A DNA stretch of 64,000 nt, taken from positions 1-64,000 of the forward strand of contig JAODTK010005918.1 in the NCBI GenBank assembly GCA_026419785.1, written 5' to 3'. The notes under the pieces are model-generated. The model ran no database searches and was not told the origin of the DNA. It worked only from the letters and a program-made list of their open reading frames with translations. Shown one piece after another: positions 27,901-34,991 of this stretch. A program made the position numbers and the translations under genes. The DNA is from Sclerodactyla briareus. Its lineage: Eukaryota > Echinodermata > Holothuroidea > Dendrochirotida > Sclerodactylidae. Every line of letters begins with the position of its first letter. Position 1 is the first letter of the stretch.

Positions 27901-29889
27901 TCTTGTTGGTTCCATAAACAGCAGCAGACGCAACACATATATTGGTATGATGACTTTCGTACACGTTGTGCATACTATAGCGAGTTGTAATTCTAGGACG
28001 GACGAGTTACAGCATCGTGTGTTCCGACGAAATCACTGAAGACAAGTGATTCACTGGATAGAATATTGTGCAAGTTTCGTAATTGCCGCTTTAGAGTTAT
28101 AATTGTTCTGGTGAATTCTCCCTATTCTTACCTCCTCCGTGGGAAGCAGTTGGACTGACGTTCTCCCACGGTTATATTGATCATGATCGATGTTAACGAT
28201 GATATAATACCCACTCTTTGTCGAACTTGTGCGATTCCTTACGCTTACTGTGTTGACTATTAGTTGTGTTGCCGGGACAGACACGACAGACTAGACTGAT
28301 CACCGAATACCACTAGGATACTCCACTCGTGTCCGCCTAACGGCTGGGTAGAAATATCCAGTGACACGCTTGCCACATCAACGTCTGTGCATTATTGGGA
28401 GAGAGATCATCTCTAAACCATCGTTTCTCTCTTGCAGAGTGTTCGTCTTGATTATGGTGGCTATCAGTATTCTGTGGATCCCGATTATCCAGGCAGCTCA
28501 GGGAGGCCCGTCTCTTTGACTACATCCAGGCCATCACGAGCTACCTGGCCCCTCCCATCTGTGCCGTCTTCGTCTTAGCTGTGTCGTGGGGACGGATAAA
28601 CGAAGAAGTGAGTTCAGTCTTCGGGACTCATATCGAACTACGAGCACCATGGGCTATTTCTTGCGTAGCTGGACCCTCTTAATTCATGGACATTTTTTTA
28701 CGAACAATTGGGTTTGACCCTTCCCTGTCCTAGCACGATGAGGGCATTGGTAGCGAGAGTGTACATCGATTACGTATGCAGTTACCTATATCTGTATATG
28801 AAACCTTCTGTTTTTAGTTCCTGTCAATCGGTATCACGTGACGAAAACTGAGGTCAAACTCTTTTTTCGTGTATTTAGGTGCGTGCGGCGCACGTTGTGG
28901 GGGGGGGGTGTGTAAGTGTGTGTGAGTGTGACACTTTCTTCTTAGCAGCTTTCTCCGAAACGGCAGACCGATTCCACTTGTGTTGCTGTTGGTTTCAGTG
29001 AAACCTATTGAATGCGGTCTATCGTCGCGTTGGTCCTGAAATGTTTAAAATTAGGGAATGGGTCCTTGGAAGACAAATCATTTGTCTAATTTGCCTAAGG
29101 TTAGTTAGGCAATGTAACTCACGTGTCCAGCAAAAACTTAATACTCCTTTGATAGACATGGTTAACAGTCAGTCCCAATGGATTATAAATTTGTCACTGA
29201 ATAGTGATATTTATAGCTAGCGCCCTTAGCGGCTGGCCAACCCTATACACTTCTATATGTTTCAAATTTTGTGATATTATTCGCTCTCTTTCTTCCGACC
29301 TCGAAGATTTTTGTGATTGAAACATGCTTTATGCAAAATGCAAAATAAAAACCATGATCGCTAAAAAGGAGCGACTAGCGGTTCCTGAAGTTGTTGTCGC
29401 TAATTTTTCTTGACATGGGTATATAGTAACATGAATGAGAGAAGAGATAGCTGAGACAATGAAGAGAAAATAGACGTTGATTAAGAGGAACCTCCCGCGG
29501 CTATAAATATACCATCGTAATATATTTTTCCACCTTTTCCGATGCAACGTAACATTGTATTTTACTCTTATCTTTTCCATCACCAGGGTGCCTTCTGGGG
29601 GTTGATGTTTGGACTAACTTCTAAGGTATGATCCGTATGTCCTCGATTTCGTCTTCCTGCTCCCCAGTGCGGACAGGCGGACCTAAGGCCTGGTATCCTG
29701 GCCAGATGGCATTTCCTCTATTTTGGAATCTTCCTCTTTGGTGTCGTCTGCATCTTTACTATCATCGTCAGCCTTCTGACAGAACCACTCCCTGAACGTT
29801 AATGGGGAGTATCGATACCGCCGCGATTGTGAATAGCTCACGATGTCGCTCTGCGATCTCAAAGATAGATAGATAGATAGATAGATAGC

Positions 29890-29920
<31 letters not shown>

Positions 29921-32900
29921 CTAGATAGATAGATAGACAGACAAATCAACTTTATTGCATCCAGTATGAAAATTACATGCTTGCAGATAAAATACAGTGA
30001 GATCTAGAAACGATAAAATACAACAAACAAATAAATAATAGAGCAATGGGAAAAAAATCAAACATATAAAATCGGACATAAGAATGTGAACACATACACG
30101 TCGTGACAATGCGCGCGAAACAACACAGAGTGGCAAGAGACGGTAACGTATAAAAGTTTAAAATCAATTAGTAAGTATGAGAGATGAACCCAATGGATAA
30201 ACGAAGGCAAGAGATTACCGAGTAAAAGATGAATTGAAGATTGTGACCGATTGCCCCACGAAAATCAAAGGGTAATGATCCGTTTGAGCTCTAGGTGGTC
30301 TCCGCTACGAGGGATAATGCAACCGACGAATCTGTATGTAAGGGGTGGTCCGGGTCTCAAAGAACTGGGTGAAGCTTATCTCTAAGTCTAGGATTCCATA
30401 GATGCGTATGCGTATGTGAAAAAAATCGCCAATTTACGTCATCTGAGCGGGGGCCAGAGTCTGAATATGTCCTATTTAGTTTGAAAAGATAAATATTGGT
30501 TCCATGGAGGCGAATAATTATAAATAAAGACAAACCAACACGAATAGGTGAAATAAGCATATGTACCAATGCGTATACGGATTCTTACCACCGCGAATGA
30601 ATTATATGGAATATCTTCCTTAAAAAGCCAATCAATGAAAATATGCATGGACTGCTGCATTTGTATGGTCTTTTCGCATACACTCATAGTGTTTTCTCTT
30701 CTGAGATAAACGTTCGGTTTCGTAAATAAGTGTTTTTTCACATCCAGCCCGGATACGCATACGCATCTATGGAATCCCAGCCTAATGCGACTTTCGTACT
30801 TCTCGGCAACCGTGGTCGTATCTTCTAAAACTTTCATGCATGTCTTATTCGTGTTGCCAACCCACGAAGTCATATAGTATGCCCAAACACTTGCGAATTA
30901 TAGAGTTATAAAATACAAGTAAAATGTTCTGGTTCACGTTGAAAGAGTCCAAAGATGAATTGTCCGTGGTCTAGTCCGTGAGCAGTACTTGCGGTCTTCC
31001 AGGCGTTTGGAAACATAATGGATAAGTCCATCCCACTTCAGCTGATCATCAATATTACACCAGGTATTCGTATTCACTAACCCACTCCACTGCTTTATTT
31101 TCGATAAGAACTGGTACAGGCACCACAATGTTTACTCTACAAAAGTCTAAAATCAGTACCTTCGTCTTAGTGACATTCAAACGGAGGTAGGCCTAGTTCC
31201 TCTTACATTCTTCAACAAAATTAACAATCTGTTTACGGTAGCTTCTGTCATCGTCGTTTCTAATCAGACCAACGAGAGCAGTGTTCATCGCGAACTTGAC
31301 CAGCGACTGTTTGCTCGGTGAGGAACGTACCCGGAGGTATATGAAGTTAACGGGAACAAAGCTAAAGCAGTGCCCTATGGCGCTCTTGTGCTACAGTTGA
31401 TGATGTCATATGTAACACCACGGCCGATACGTACAATGCGAAAAAATAATGAGTAGTATAAAATCCATAGAATGTGGTACACTGAGTCAAGAAACATATT
31501 ACGAGCAGAGACTTTACCGAGTCCTCTAGATGAGAGTGTGAACAAAATTGCATCGTCAGTGTTGCGTCCCTTCTTGTATGCAAACTGGAGATCATTTGTT
31601 AGATTGACGGTCAGCTTCCTGATATGTTGCAATACAAATCGTTCACAAGATTTCCCATGGTAGCTATGGAGCTATGGTGATGGTTGGGTACCGGAATGAT
31701 GCAGGATTGTTCCATAGACGAGGGATGCACTGGGTCTTAAAGCCCAAGTTGAAAATATAGGTGAAGGATATTGACATTGATGGTTACATTTTCTCAAAAC
31801 CCGGCGTAAGAGTTGTCCGGTCCAGCTGACTTTGATGTGTTATCTCGGCGTACTTATCCACTGTGATGTTTAGAAATGGCGCGGACTCCTCGAGAATACG
31901 GTCGACCTCATCCGTAAAATCATGGCAATCGAACCTGTTATAAAATGAGTTCAATCGATTTGCATGGGTCTGGAAGGATTCTGGTATCAAGCGATGCTTC
32001 GAGCTACTCTTAGTATAACCGCCCATCAAACGCATGCCAGTCCATACATCCCTGATGTTGTTTGTTATTTTCCTGATATACCTTCTGTAAGCGTCTTTCT
32101 CTAGTCTAATCACAGCGTTAATCTCCTTCTGAATCAGTTTCAAGTCATGTTTATTACTTGGTGGCGTCAACAAACATTTTCCAGACCTTCCGATCGAGAC
32201 AGTCTTTTTAAGGTTGTTCCAGGGTTATAAATCCGCCGTTGTTGATAGAAATTACCTGCGGCTTTTCACGCTGGACGAAAGGCTTGTATCATGGTAACAG
32301 GACTACGAGGTCATGGTGGGCTTCACTAAGCTTAGTAAACGGGGCTGATACATTAGCAGCGTCTTTGATGTTGGTGTAACAAAGGTCCAATGTCGGTTCA
32401 CCACGTGTTGGACAATTCACGTGTTGATCAATCTGTAATCTAGGTTTTTCAGTGACTCCATGTCAAAGTCTCCATTGACCACAACAATTAGGCACACGGG
32501 GGCTTTAAGCTTCCAGACCATCTCTATTCATCAAGAATTGAGGAAAAATCATGAGATAGCTTTCTTCGGTTGAAAAAAAAAATCGGAAGATTCGGAACGT
32601 AATTAACTGATATGGAACAGCCTCAAATGGCTTAGGAAGTGTCATTGCCTGCTATATAGGGGTCTTTCAGGCTCAACATTGTCTCACACGACCCGCGCCA
32701 GCCAGTGGGCGACCGCTACGGCCTAAAATAGTCGGTCGCAGCCCTCCCGAAATTAGTACGCCCCCACTGCTAAGATTATGGCTACGCCACTGTGCGTTCT
32801 AACTATTTTCTTTAACCCCATCCGGGTATTTGAGAAATTGACGCCCACCTGCCCCCATTCAGTATCGGTCTGGATCCGCCCTTGACAACCAGTAGTTGTT

Positions 32901-34991
32901 CACACTACTATCCTGGTTGAAAGTGCACACACCCCAATTATGTCAGAGTTTACATTGGAGCGCTATACGAACATTAGAAAATTATTGTGTCATCAGCAAG
33001 ATAACTCATTCGCTAATTAATTCATAGTGGATTGGTCGCTCGCAAGCCTATAGCCAAAGGAAATTTCCCTTCATTTCCTGGCGTTTCTGCGTTATATTTG
33101 CCGATAGAAGTATTCATCAGGCCTCATTGCCCCTGTTCACAGACCAAAGGTCTAACCTTCTGGACCAGGAAAGAACAGCTGGAGGGCAAGGGAGAGTCCT
33201 CTGAGATGACCCGTCAGGATAAACATGATCAACCACGAGAAGATGTACAGGAGGATGAAGGTAAATATAGTGGTGTATGGTCCTTTATCTCATTTTCTCC
33301 TCCTTTCTCAAGAATCAACAGGGAATGGGTAGGAAACAAACAAACATCGCAGTAAGGGAAGTGGGCCAGTTGTCCGTCACTGGAGAAGGCGCATAAGGCG
33401 CCGCTGAACAATCAGCAATCCCATGCGTGAAAAGAAGAAACACAGAAAAGACGAGGCCAATTCGGTTGTGATAAACATGCGATTATATAGACTCCCTTGT
33501 GTAAATCTGGACTTTTCTAATCGAACAATCATGGAGAGCAGTAGCAAATCATGGAGAAGTATCTACTTATTTCAGGTTCCTCTACTTCCTCTATTTGCTT
33601 TTTAAAGATGAAATTAAATTTATGTTCAGCAATCACATGTTCCGAATATGATACTGATTCTGTTAACAAAAAATGACGAGGAGAGTAGAAAATAAACTTG
33701 AAAATTGAAAAAAGGCAGAAAATCAGAAATAAAAAAGAGGAGAAGAAAAATGGAGAAATAGAATAGGGAGGAGAGGAAAACGAATACACTGTGAAACGGG
33801 AAACGGAAGAGGTCCGTCCAATGACTAAGAACAAGTATGTTCCCTTAGGAGGGCGGGAGAATAGAAGAGCGGTATCAGTGTCCCTGTGCATCACAGGTCC
33901 CGGGGTTCGAATTCCAGCCGATCAGCACCGGGCGTTTTTCCAGAAGTGGCTGCATTTGCAGTTCGACTGGCTGTTTTCCTGGTTTAGGTTCCTGTCCTGC
34001 GTTGACATGGCTTGGTAATTTCGGGGGGTTGTTTCGGGGGCACTTGCAATAGGTCTCGTCGGTCGGCTGTGAGCAGTCGCGTCGCACATCTTCCGCTCCT
34101 CCAGGTTCTGAGAAAATGGTCAGGTCCTGGAGTTCACTGATCGTCCGTCGGATGGGGACGTAAAATTGCGGTCCGGGAGCGGGATTAGTGTCACTCCCTG
34201 CTCGATATCATCTGAGCACTAGTCGAAGAGAAGGCCCCCGGAACATTTGTCGCCGGTGCTCATCCACGATCAAAAATTCGGTTAGGGTTCCACGATGTGT
34301 CAAATTGGCTTCCTGAACCCGTAGCAATCAAATCAAATCAAAATCAATCAGGTTACACCGCCTCTCCCGACGCGTAGGCCTTTTGAATACGCCAATAGTC
34401 TGCGATACTGAAACTGGGGCCTCGGCAAATCCGTGACAAGATGTCGAAATCAGGTGAAGATTGTCCTTCTCCCCCCTGACTGGGAAACCAAGCCATTCAA
34501 GACATGAACAGAAAGTAATCAAAAGGGTGCAATCGTCCGTCGAAACTTTTTTTTTTTGGGGGGGGGTGGTCCAAAGCAAGTTGGGGGTCCGAAGCATTGA
34601 TGGGAATGTTCTTGTGAGGAAGAATACCGTTATGCGTGGATACACTCATGGACCTTGCGGGGGTCCCATCAGCAGTTGCCCTCTTGAGTTATATACCATC
34701 AGACCGAGTTGTGTTGGCCACTCGAGTCAGTGCTGTTCGATCGAAATTTATCATTCCTCGTTCATTCTTGCCTCACCCCCTTATTTCAGAAGTCACCTTA
34801 CGGGAGGAAAGCTCACCGACTGGATCTGCGGGACCGGAAAGACAGAGGAACACGAACCGACTGAGGAGGAGATCGCTGCATTGGAGAAACTATCCAACCT
34901 GGAAGAATCTCGCTTGGAGACGATCATTCTCAACCTGGCTGCTATAATCATGGTTGCCTGCAGTATTTTCCTATGGGCGTTTTTCGCTTAG
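7067..34991 (+). CDS. SLC5-family sodium/sugar cotransporter (SGLT-like), 12 exons, first exon not found
   Basis: This is a multi-exon gene for a plasma-membrane Na+/solute symporter of the SLC5 (SSF) family, which uses the sodium gradient to import sugars. Exons: 7067-7253, 7894-7953, 11635-11738, 13671-13772, 15775-15860, about 16449-16650, 19117-19355, 20980-21130, 28438-28607, 29587-29797, 33143-33260 and 34790-34991. Visible family motifs in order are [76 protein letters not shown] and a final hydrophobic helix ending AFFA. Residues matching SGLT1 sugar ligands (Tyr-Trp before CTD, Lys in FLKTLP, Gln in DYIQ) are present. Exon lengths sum to about 1832 nt; adding one missing N-terminal exon gives the usual SGLT size. 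Several exons carry one-base indels. Which SLC5 member it is, and its exact substrate, cannot be decided here; SGLT1/4/5-like is the best guess. Confidence 0.9.
7637..7667. repeat. (GT)n followed by a poly-G run
   Basis: A GT microsatellite of about 8 units runs directly into about 15 G. It lies in the intron after the first recognised SLC5 exon. A second G run is at 7752-7762. Confidence 0.9.
7894..7953 (+). CDS. SLC5 exon: short helix exon
   Basis: This exon is exactly 60 nt, clean and in phase, bounded by CAG (7891-7893) and the donor GTAGGA at 7954. It encodes 20 residues reading [20 protein letters not shown], which matches the SGLT helix with consensus ALVLVVVLGWLFVPIYI. It joins in phase to the end of the previous exon, giving the family's E-x-N-A junction. 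There is no indel here, which supports real selection on the sequence. Confidence 0.9.
8034..8570. repeat. 44-bp minisatellite, about 12 copies
   Basis: The unit contains CGTCTCGTCTCC, TACACCCTGCCAATAATGAA and CGGTTTATTAT. Copies are highly alike, differing at a few fixed positions (CCATAC or CCCTAC, GGTTTA or GGTGTA). The last copies are irregular. It lies in the intron between the SLC5 exons at 7894 and 11635. Confidence 0.95.
8735..8800 (+). repeat. tRNA-derived SINE remnant
   Basis: It has a pol III B-box-like word GAGTTCGAATCCC followed by CAGTCGGGT and a TGCTGGCTGTTGCTTTCTC segment. The same downstream order recurs at 19595-19665, showing a shared family. The A box is weak. Confidence 0.55.
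8801..9741. other. Intron sequence, nothing recognised
   Basis: It contains a C run at about 9077-9086 and no coding similarity. Confidence 0.4.
9742..10292. repeat. 20-bp minisatellite with scrambled centre
   Basis: The unit is CTGCCGCCACTCTGAATCAG, about 27 copies. The first copies (9742-9850) and the last ones (10240-10292) are near perfect, while the middle has indels in almost every unit. This looks like uncorrected noisy reads spanning a repeat. Confidence 0.9.
10293..11634. other. Intron sequence with homopolymer tracts
   Basis: A C/A-rich tract lies at about 11020-11052 and a G run at 11457-11469. No exon was recognised. Confidence 0.4.
11635..11738 (+). CDS. SLC5 exon: [11 protein letters not shown] motif
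   Basis: The exon follows the acceptor AACAACAG and ends at the donor GTAGTA (11739). It encodes [13 protein letters not shown], then [14 protein letters not shown] and SVLTKIS, one of the best conserved stretches of SGLT proteins. The reading is clean inside the exon, but one base is missing at its 5' edge: the previous exon ends in phase 0 and this one starts with two bases of the expected Val codon. The intron before it is 3.7 kb and contains both large minisatellites. Confidence 0.92.
13435..13578. repeat. Long TA-rich tract
   Basis: About 140 bp consist almost only of T and A, mainly alternating TA, and can fold back on themselves. It lies 92 bp before an SLC5 exon. Confidence 0.95.
13671..13772 (+). 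CDS. SLC5 exon: helix with ALFVQQ...GWNLY...LTAIYT
   Basis: The acceptor is TTTATCACAG (to 13670) and the donor is GTAGAA at 13773. After allowing a missing G near 13687 and a small indel at the LGW codons, the exon encodes an MFAGALFVQQ-like segment, then GWNLY and [13 protein letters not shown]. This matches the SGLT stretch FAGAIFINLALGLNLYLAI...ITALYT. It ends in phase 2, and the two trailing bases join the first base of the next exon to make the codon before GLAAV. The exon lies 90 bp after a long TA tract. Confidence 0.85.
13773..15774. other. Intron sequence, nothing recognised
   Basis: This 2.0-kb intron has a small CATGAATGCATGAA-type repeat near 13985-14020 and a C run at 15302-15316 but no supported gene. 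Confidence 0.4.
15775..15860 (+). CDS. SLC5 exon: GLAAVIYTD segment
   Basis: The acceptor is CATCTTCAG (to 15774) and the donor is GTAAGT at 15861. It encodes GLAAVI, then TDA-x-Q and a hydrophobic IGAI stretch, matching the SGLT segment GLAAVIYTDTLQTVIMLVG. The frame breaks at the Tyr codon (an extra C near 15794) and again around 15809. The phase agrees with the previous exon. The identification rests on the exact GLAAVI match, the splice sites and the position in order. Confidence 0.8.
16449..16650 (+). CDS. SLC5 exon: ...EDAFHF...LPWPG...VWYWCTD
   Basis: The 3' end is firm (donor GTATGA at 16651); the 5' end is approximate because the acceptor near 16430-16460 is ambiguous. Readable family segments across frames are an NTTCGV-like loop, EDAFHF, a GDLPWPG-like turn and [14 protein letters not shown]. 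SGLTs have ...SFHIFRDPLTGDLPWPG...LWYWCTDQ at this place. The Tyr-Trp pair of the sugar site is intact. At least three indels are present, including an extra G just before the last CAG codon. The next exon continues exactly with VIVQR. Confidence 0.83.
16692..16709. repeat. Short (CGTT)n tract
   Basis: About four CGTT units lie just after the SLC5 exon ending at 16650. Confidence 0.85.
17404..18061. mobile_element. Non-autonomous inverted-repeat element with GC-rich arms
   Basis: Left arm 17404-17510 and right arm 17956-18061 are imperfect inverted repeats. Each arm has two GC boxes spaced about 70-77 bp apart, sharing CCGTTTCCATG, CCATGCACGCGG and GGGCGGGCGG. The interior holds an ATT microsatellite at about 17578-17692. 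No transposase frame is present. The outer ends and target duplication are not clear. Confidence 0.65.
17578..17692. repeat. (ATT)n microsatellite
   Basis: Interrupted TTA/ATT units. It is complementary in sequence to the (AAT)n tract at 18746-18928, so the two could pair over about 1.1 kb. Confidence 0.95.
18691..18744 (+). pseudogene. Truncated duplicate of the SLC5 [10 protein letters not shown] exon start
   Basis: A CAG acceptor-like site is followed by bases encoding [13 protein letters not shown] and LTK, clearly related in DNA and protein to the start of the true exon at 19117 ([16 protein letters not shown]) about 425 bp downstream. The similarity stops at an AAT microsatellite starting about 18746, so most of the exon is missing. 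One extra base near 18710 breaks the frame. It may be a relic of an exon duplication or of a tandem gene copy. It is unlikely to be used because no exon end follows. Confidence 0.7.
18746..18928. repeat. (AAT)n microsatellite
   Basis: Interrupted AAT units that start exactly where the duplicated exon fragment (18691-18744) loses similarity. Confidence 0.95.
18931..19060. repeat. Dispersed repeat with GCGCTAAATAC / AAGCGCTTACAAA words
   Basis: The sequence after the AAT tract carries ATTTATACAGCGCTAAATAC and GAAGCGCTTACAAAG. Words like these next to AAT tracts are typical of widespread metazoan repeats. This is judged from general recall only. Confidence 0.4.
19117..19355 (+). CDS. SLC5 exon: [10 protein letters not shown]...LKTLPLF...IAYPKLV
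   Basis: The exon follows CTCTCCACAG. It encodes [18 protein letters not shown], then [18 protein letters not shown] in one open frame. It then shifts frame after a lost or gained base around 19222-19236, and reads [32 protein letters not shown]. This corresponds to the SGLT loop with conserved cysteines (ACV...CTNIAYPTLVVELMP). The Lys of FLKTLP matches a SGLT1 sugar ligand. The donor reads GTAGGT at 19356, apparently with one exon G missing, because the next exon needs a phase-1 base to make Gly-Leu-Lys-Gly. Confidence 0.92.
19541..19665 (+). repeat. tRNA-derived SINE remnant
   Basis: An A-box-like ACCGAGCGGCTGCAAG at about 19548 and a B-box-like GGGGTTCGTATTATCCC at 19595-19611 are followed by GGTCGGGT and TGTTGCCTTCTC. 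The order matches the remnant at 8735. It is not a functional tRNA. Confidence 0.6.
19937..20560. repeat. Degenerate (ATC/CAT)n region
   Basis: About 600 bp are dominated by CAT/ATC triplets with interruptions. It produces open frames rich in His/Ser or Ile/Met (up to 145 codons at 20160-20597) that are not genes. Confidence 0.9.
20980..21130 (+). CDS. SLC5 exon: [20 protein letters not shown] (sodium-site helix)
   Basis: This 151-nt exon is free of indels. It lies between CGTTTTCAG and the donor GTGAGA at 21131. It encodes [50 protein letters not shown], a near-textbook SGLT segment. In SGLT1 the paired serines of LMSSLTS help hold sodium at the Na2 site, and both are kept; an earlier position that is Ser in SGLT1 appears as Gly here. 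A 7.3-kb intron follows, the longest in the gene. Confidence 0.97.
21131..25499. other. First part of the 7.3-kb SLC5 intron
   Basis: No exon was recognised. The 115-codon frame at 23970-24317 has no family resemblance. A C run lies at about 24700-24714, next to a GTGCGTTGCAC hairpin (about 24752). Confidence 0.4.
25363..25391 (-). repeat. Copy of the CGGAGCGCCACC hairpin repeat
   Basis: It reads CCGCGCCAACC-GATGGTGGCGCTCC on the plus strand, a near-palindrome. Other copies are at about 26981-27012 (same strand) and 47587, 62316 and 63860 (opposite strand). A G run precedes it at 25321-25332. Confidence 0.75.
25500..25728 (+). pseudogene. hAT-family transposase C-terminal (dimerisation) fragment
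   Basis: Readable pieces are [10 protein letters not shown] in one frame, then [20 protein letters not shown] and [20 protein letters not shown] in another, ending at a TAA. This is the pattern of the hAT C-terminal dimerisation region (SASSERSFSKLK...NRLRSTMSQERLNDL), seen in transposons and TTF- or MYM-type zinc-finger host proteins derived from them. One frame shift separates the two pieces near 25520. No upstream transposase core was recognised, so it is a fragment lying within an SLC5 intron. Confidence 0.7.
26110..27060. repeat. G-rich repeat patch with hairpin copies
   Basis: It contains a G run at 26110-26123, a C/A run near 26170-26187, a GC hairpin ACGCGCTTCGCGCGCA near 26743, a copy of the CGCTCCGCGCCAACC repeat at about 26981-27012 and a C run at 27037-27049. 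It is a patch of dispersed repeats with no gene. Confidence 0.6.
27061..28437. other. Intron sequence, nothing recognised
   Basis: No supported feature was seen before the SLC5 exon at 28438. Confidence 0.4.
28438..28607 (+). CDS. SLC5 exon: [11 protein letters not shown]...[10 protein letters not shown]
   Basis: The acceptor is CTCTCTTGCAG and the donor is GTGAGT at 28608. It encodes [23 protein letters not shown], then [20 protein letters not shown] and [12 protein letters not shown]. One extra C in the run at about 28510 shifts the frame between QGG and LFDY. The Gln of DYIQ matches SGLT1 Gln457, a key sugar-binding residue, and the nearby Thr is also kept. It joins the previous exon in phase across an Arg codon. 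Confidence 0.95.
28800..29219. repeat. Short relative of the AGGTCA-rich repeat family
   Basis: It shares the plan GTGTGTGAGTGTGACACTTTC, AGCAG...CGAAACGGCA, then TTTGCC and a TTGATAGACATGGT-like segment with the repeats at 52.9-53.4, 55.4-55.7 and 58.4-58.5 kb. A GTGCGTGCGGCGCAC hairpin precedes a G run at about 28900. Confidence 0.5.
29587..29797 (+). CDS. SLC5 exon: [10 protein letters not shown]...YLYFGIFLF helix
   Basis: The acceptor is CATCACCAG. The exon starts in phase with [12 protein letters not shown]. After one or more indels near 29621-29680 it continues [21 protein letters not shown] and [20 protein letters not shown], then LTEPLPE, matching the SGLT helix and the following SLLTKPIP turn. 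A GTATGA at 29626 looks like a donor but coding similarity continues well past it. The likely donor is GTTAAT at 29798. The minus-strand LINE tail begins only about 65 bp downstream. Confidence 0.88.
29864..29940. repeat. (TAGA)n tract, LINE tail
   Basis: About eighteen TAGA units with two TAGC variants. They adjoin the AATAAA-bearing 3' end of the minus-strand LINE, as is usual for LINEs that end in a short microsatellite. Confidence 0.9.
30389..30779. mobile_element. Inverted-repeat insertion nested in the LINE
   Basis: A perfect 25-bp inverted repeat lies at 30391-30415 and 30753-30777 (GGATTCCATAGATGCGTATG plus CGTAT, and its complement). The LINE protein reading breaks at one end ([10 protein letters not shown]) and resumes at the other ([11 protein letters not shown]). 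So about 387 bp entered the LINE after it was formed. No transposase frame is inside. A target duplication could not be fixed. Confidence 0.7.
33143..33260 (+). CDS. SLC5 exon: LTFWTRKE and charged cytoplasmic-type loop
   Basis: It lies between the acceptor CTGTTCACAG and the donor GTAAAT at 33261. It encodes [20 protein letters not shown], then [18 protein letters not shown]. SGLTs have LTFWTR or LTWWTR followed by a long, poorly conserved, charged loop before the last helix, and this fits. The frame is open throughout, although the junction with the preceding exon needs a one-base change near 33151 to keep LTFWTR in phase. Confidence 0.85.
33867..33915 (+). repeat. tRNA-derived SINE remnant
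   Basis: An A-box-like AGAGCGGTATCAGTG and a B-box-like GGGGTTCGAATTCC at about 33902 are spaced as in a tRNA. No full cloverleaf forms. Confidence 0.5.
34790..34991 (+). CDS. SLC5 terminal exon: last helix and stop
   Basis: The acceptor is CTTATTTCAG and the stop is TAG at 34989-34991. The exon encodes [20 protein letters not shown], a Glu-rich stretch, then [20 protein letters not shown] and FLWAFFA. SGLTs end with the same plan: a Y/DW-x-CG motif, an acidic loop, and a last helix ending HAYFA. The first few codons need a small indel near 34800 to join the frame set by the previous exon. No AATAAA signal was seen in the few hundred bases after the stop. Confidence 0.93.

Larger units (their letters stand above)
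29864..32600 (-). mobile_element. LINE retrotransposon remnant (CR1/L2/Jockey-type), minus strand
   Basis: Read on the minus strand, the order fits a non-LTR element. First comes the end of an endonuclease domain with a GDFD motif (about 32580-32250). A linker with [18 protein letters not shown] and [12 protein letters not shown] follows (32173-31784). The reverse transcriptase start reads [11 protein letters not shown] and [20 protein letters not shown] (31663-31375). Later RT pieces include [37 protein letters not shown] and IDDQLKWDG (31340-30930), then SWVGNTNKT. The 3' end reads AATAAAGTTGATTTGTCTG and passes into an ATCT microsatellite tail. Several frame breaks make it non-coding as shown. 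It lies in the SLC5 intron between 29797 and 33143, opposite to the gene. Confidence 0.85.

Noticed and set aside
29626-29631. Alternative donor GTATGA ending an SLC5 exon at 29625
   Set aside because: SGLT-like coding similarity (LYFGIFLF and LLTEPLPE) continues downstream to about 29797, so the exon extends past it.
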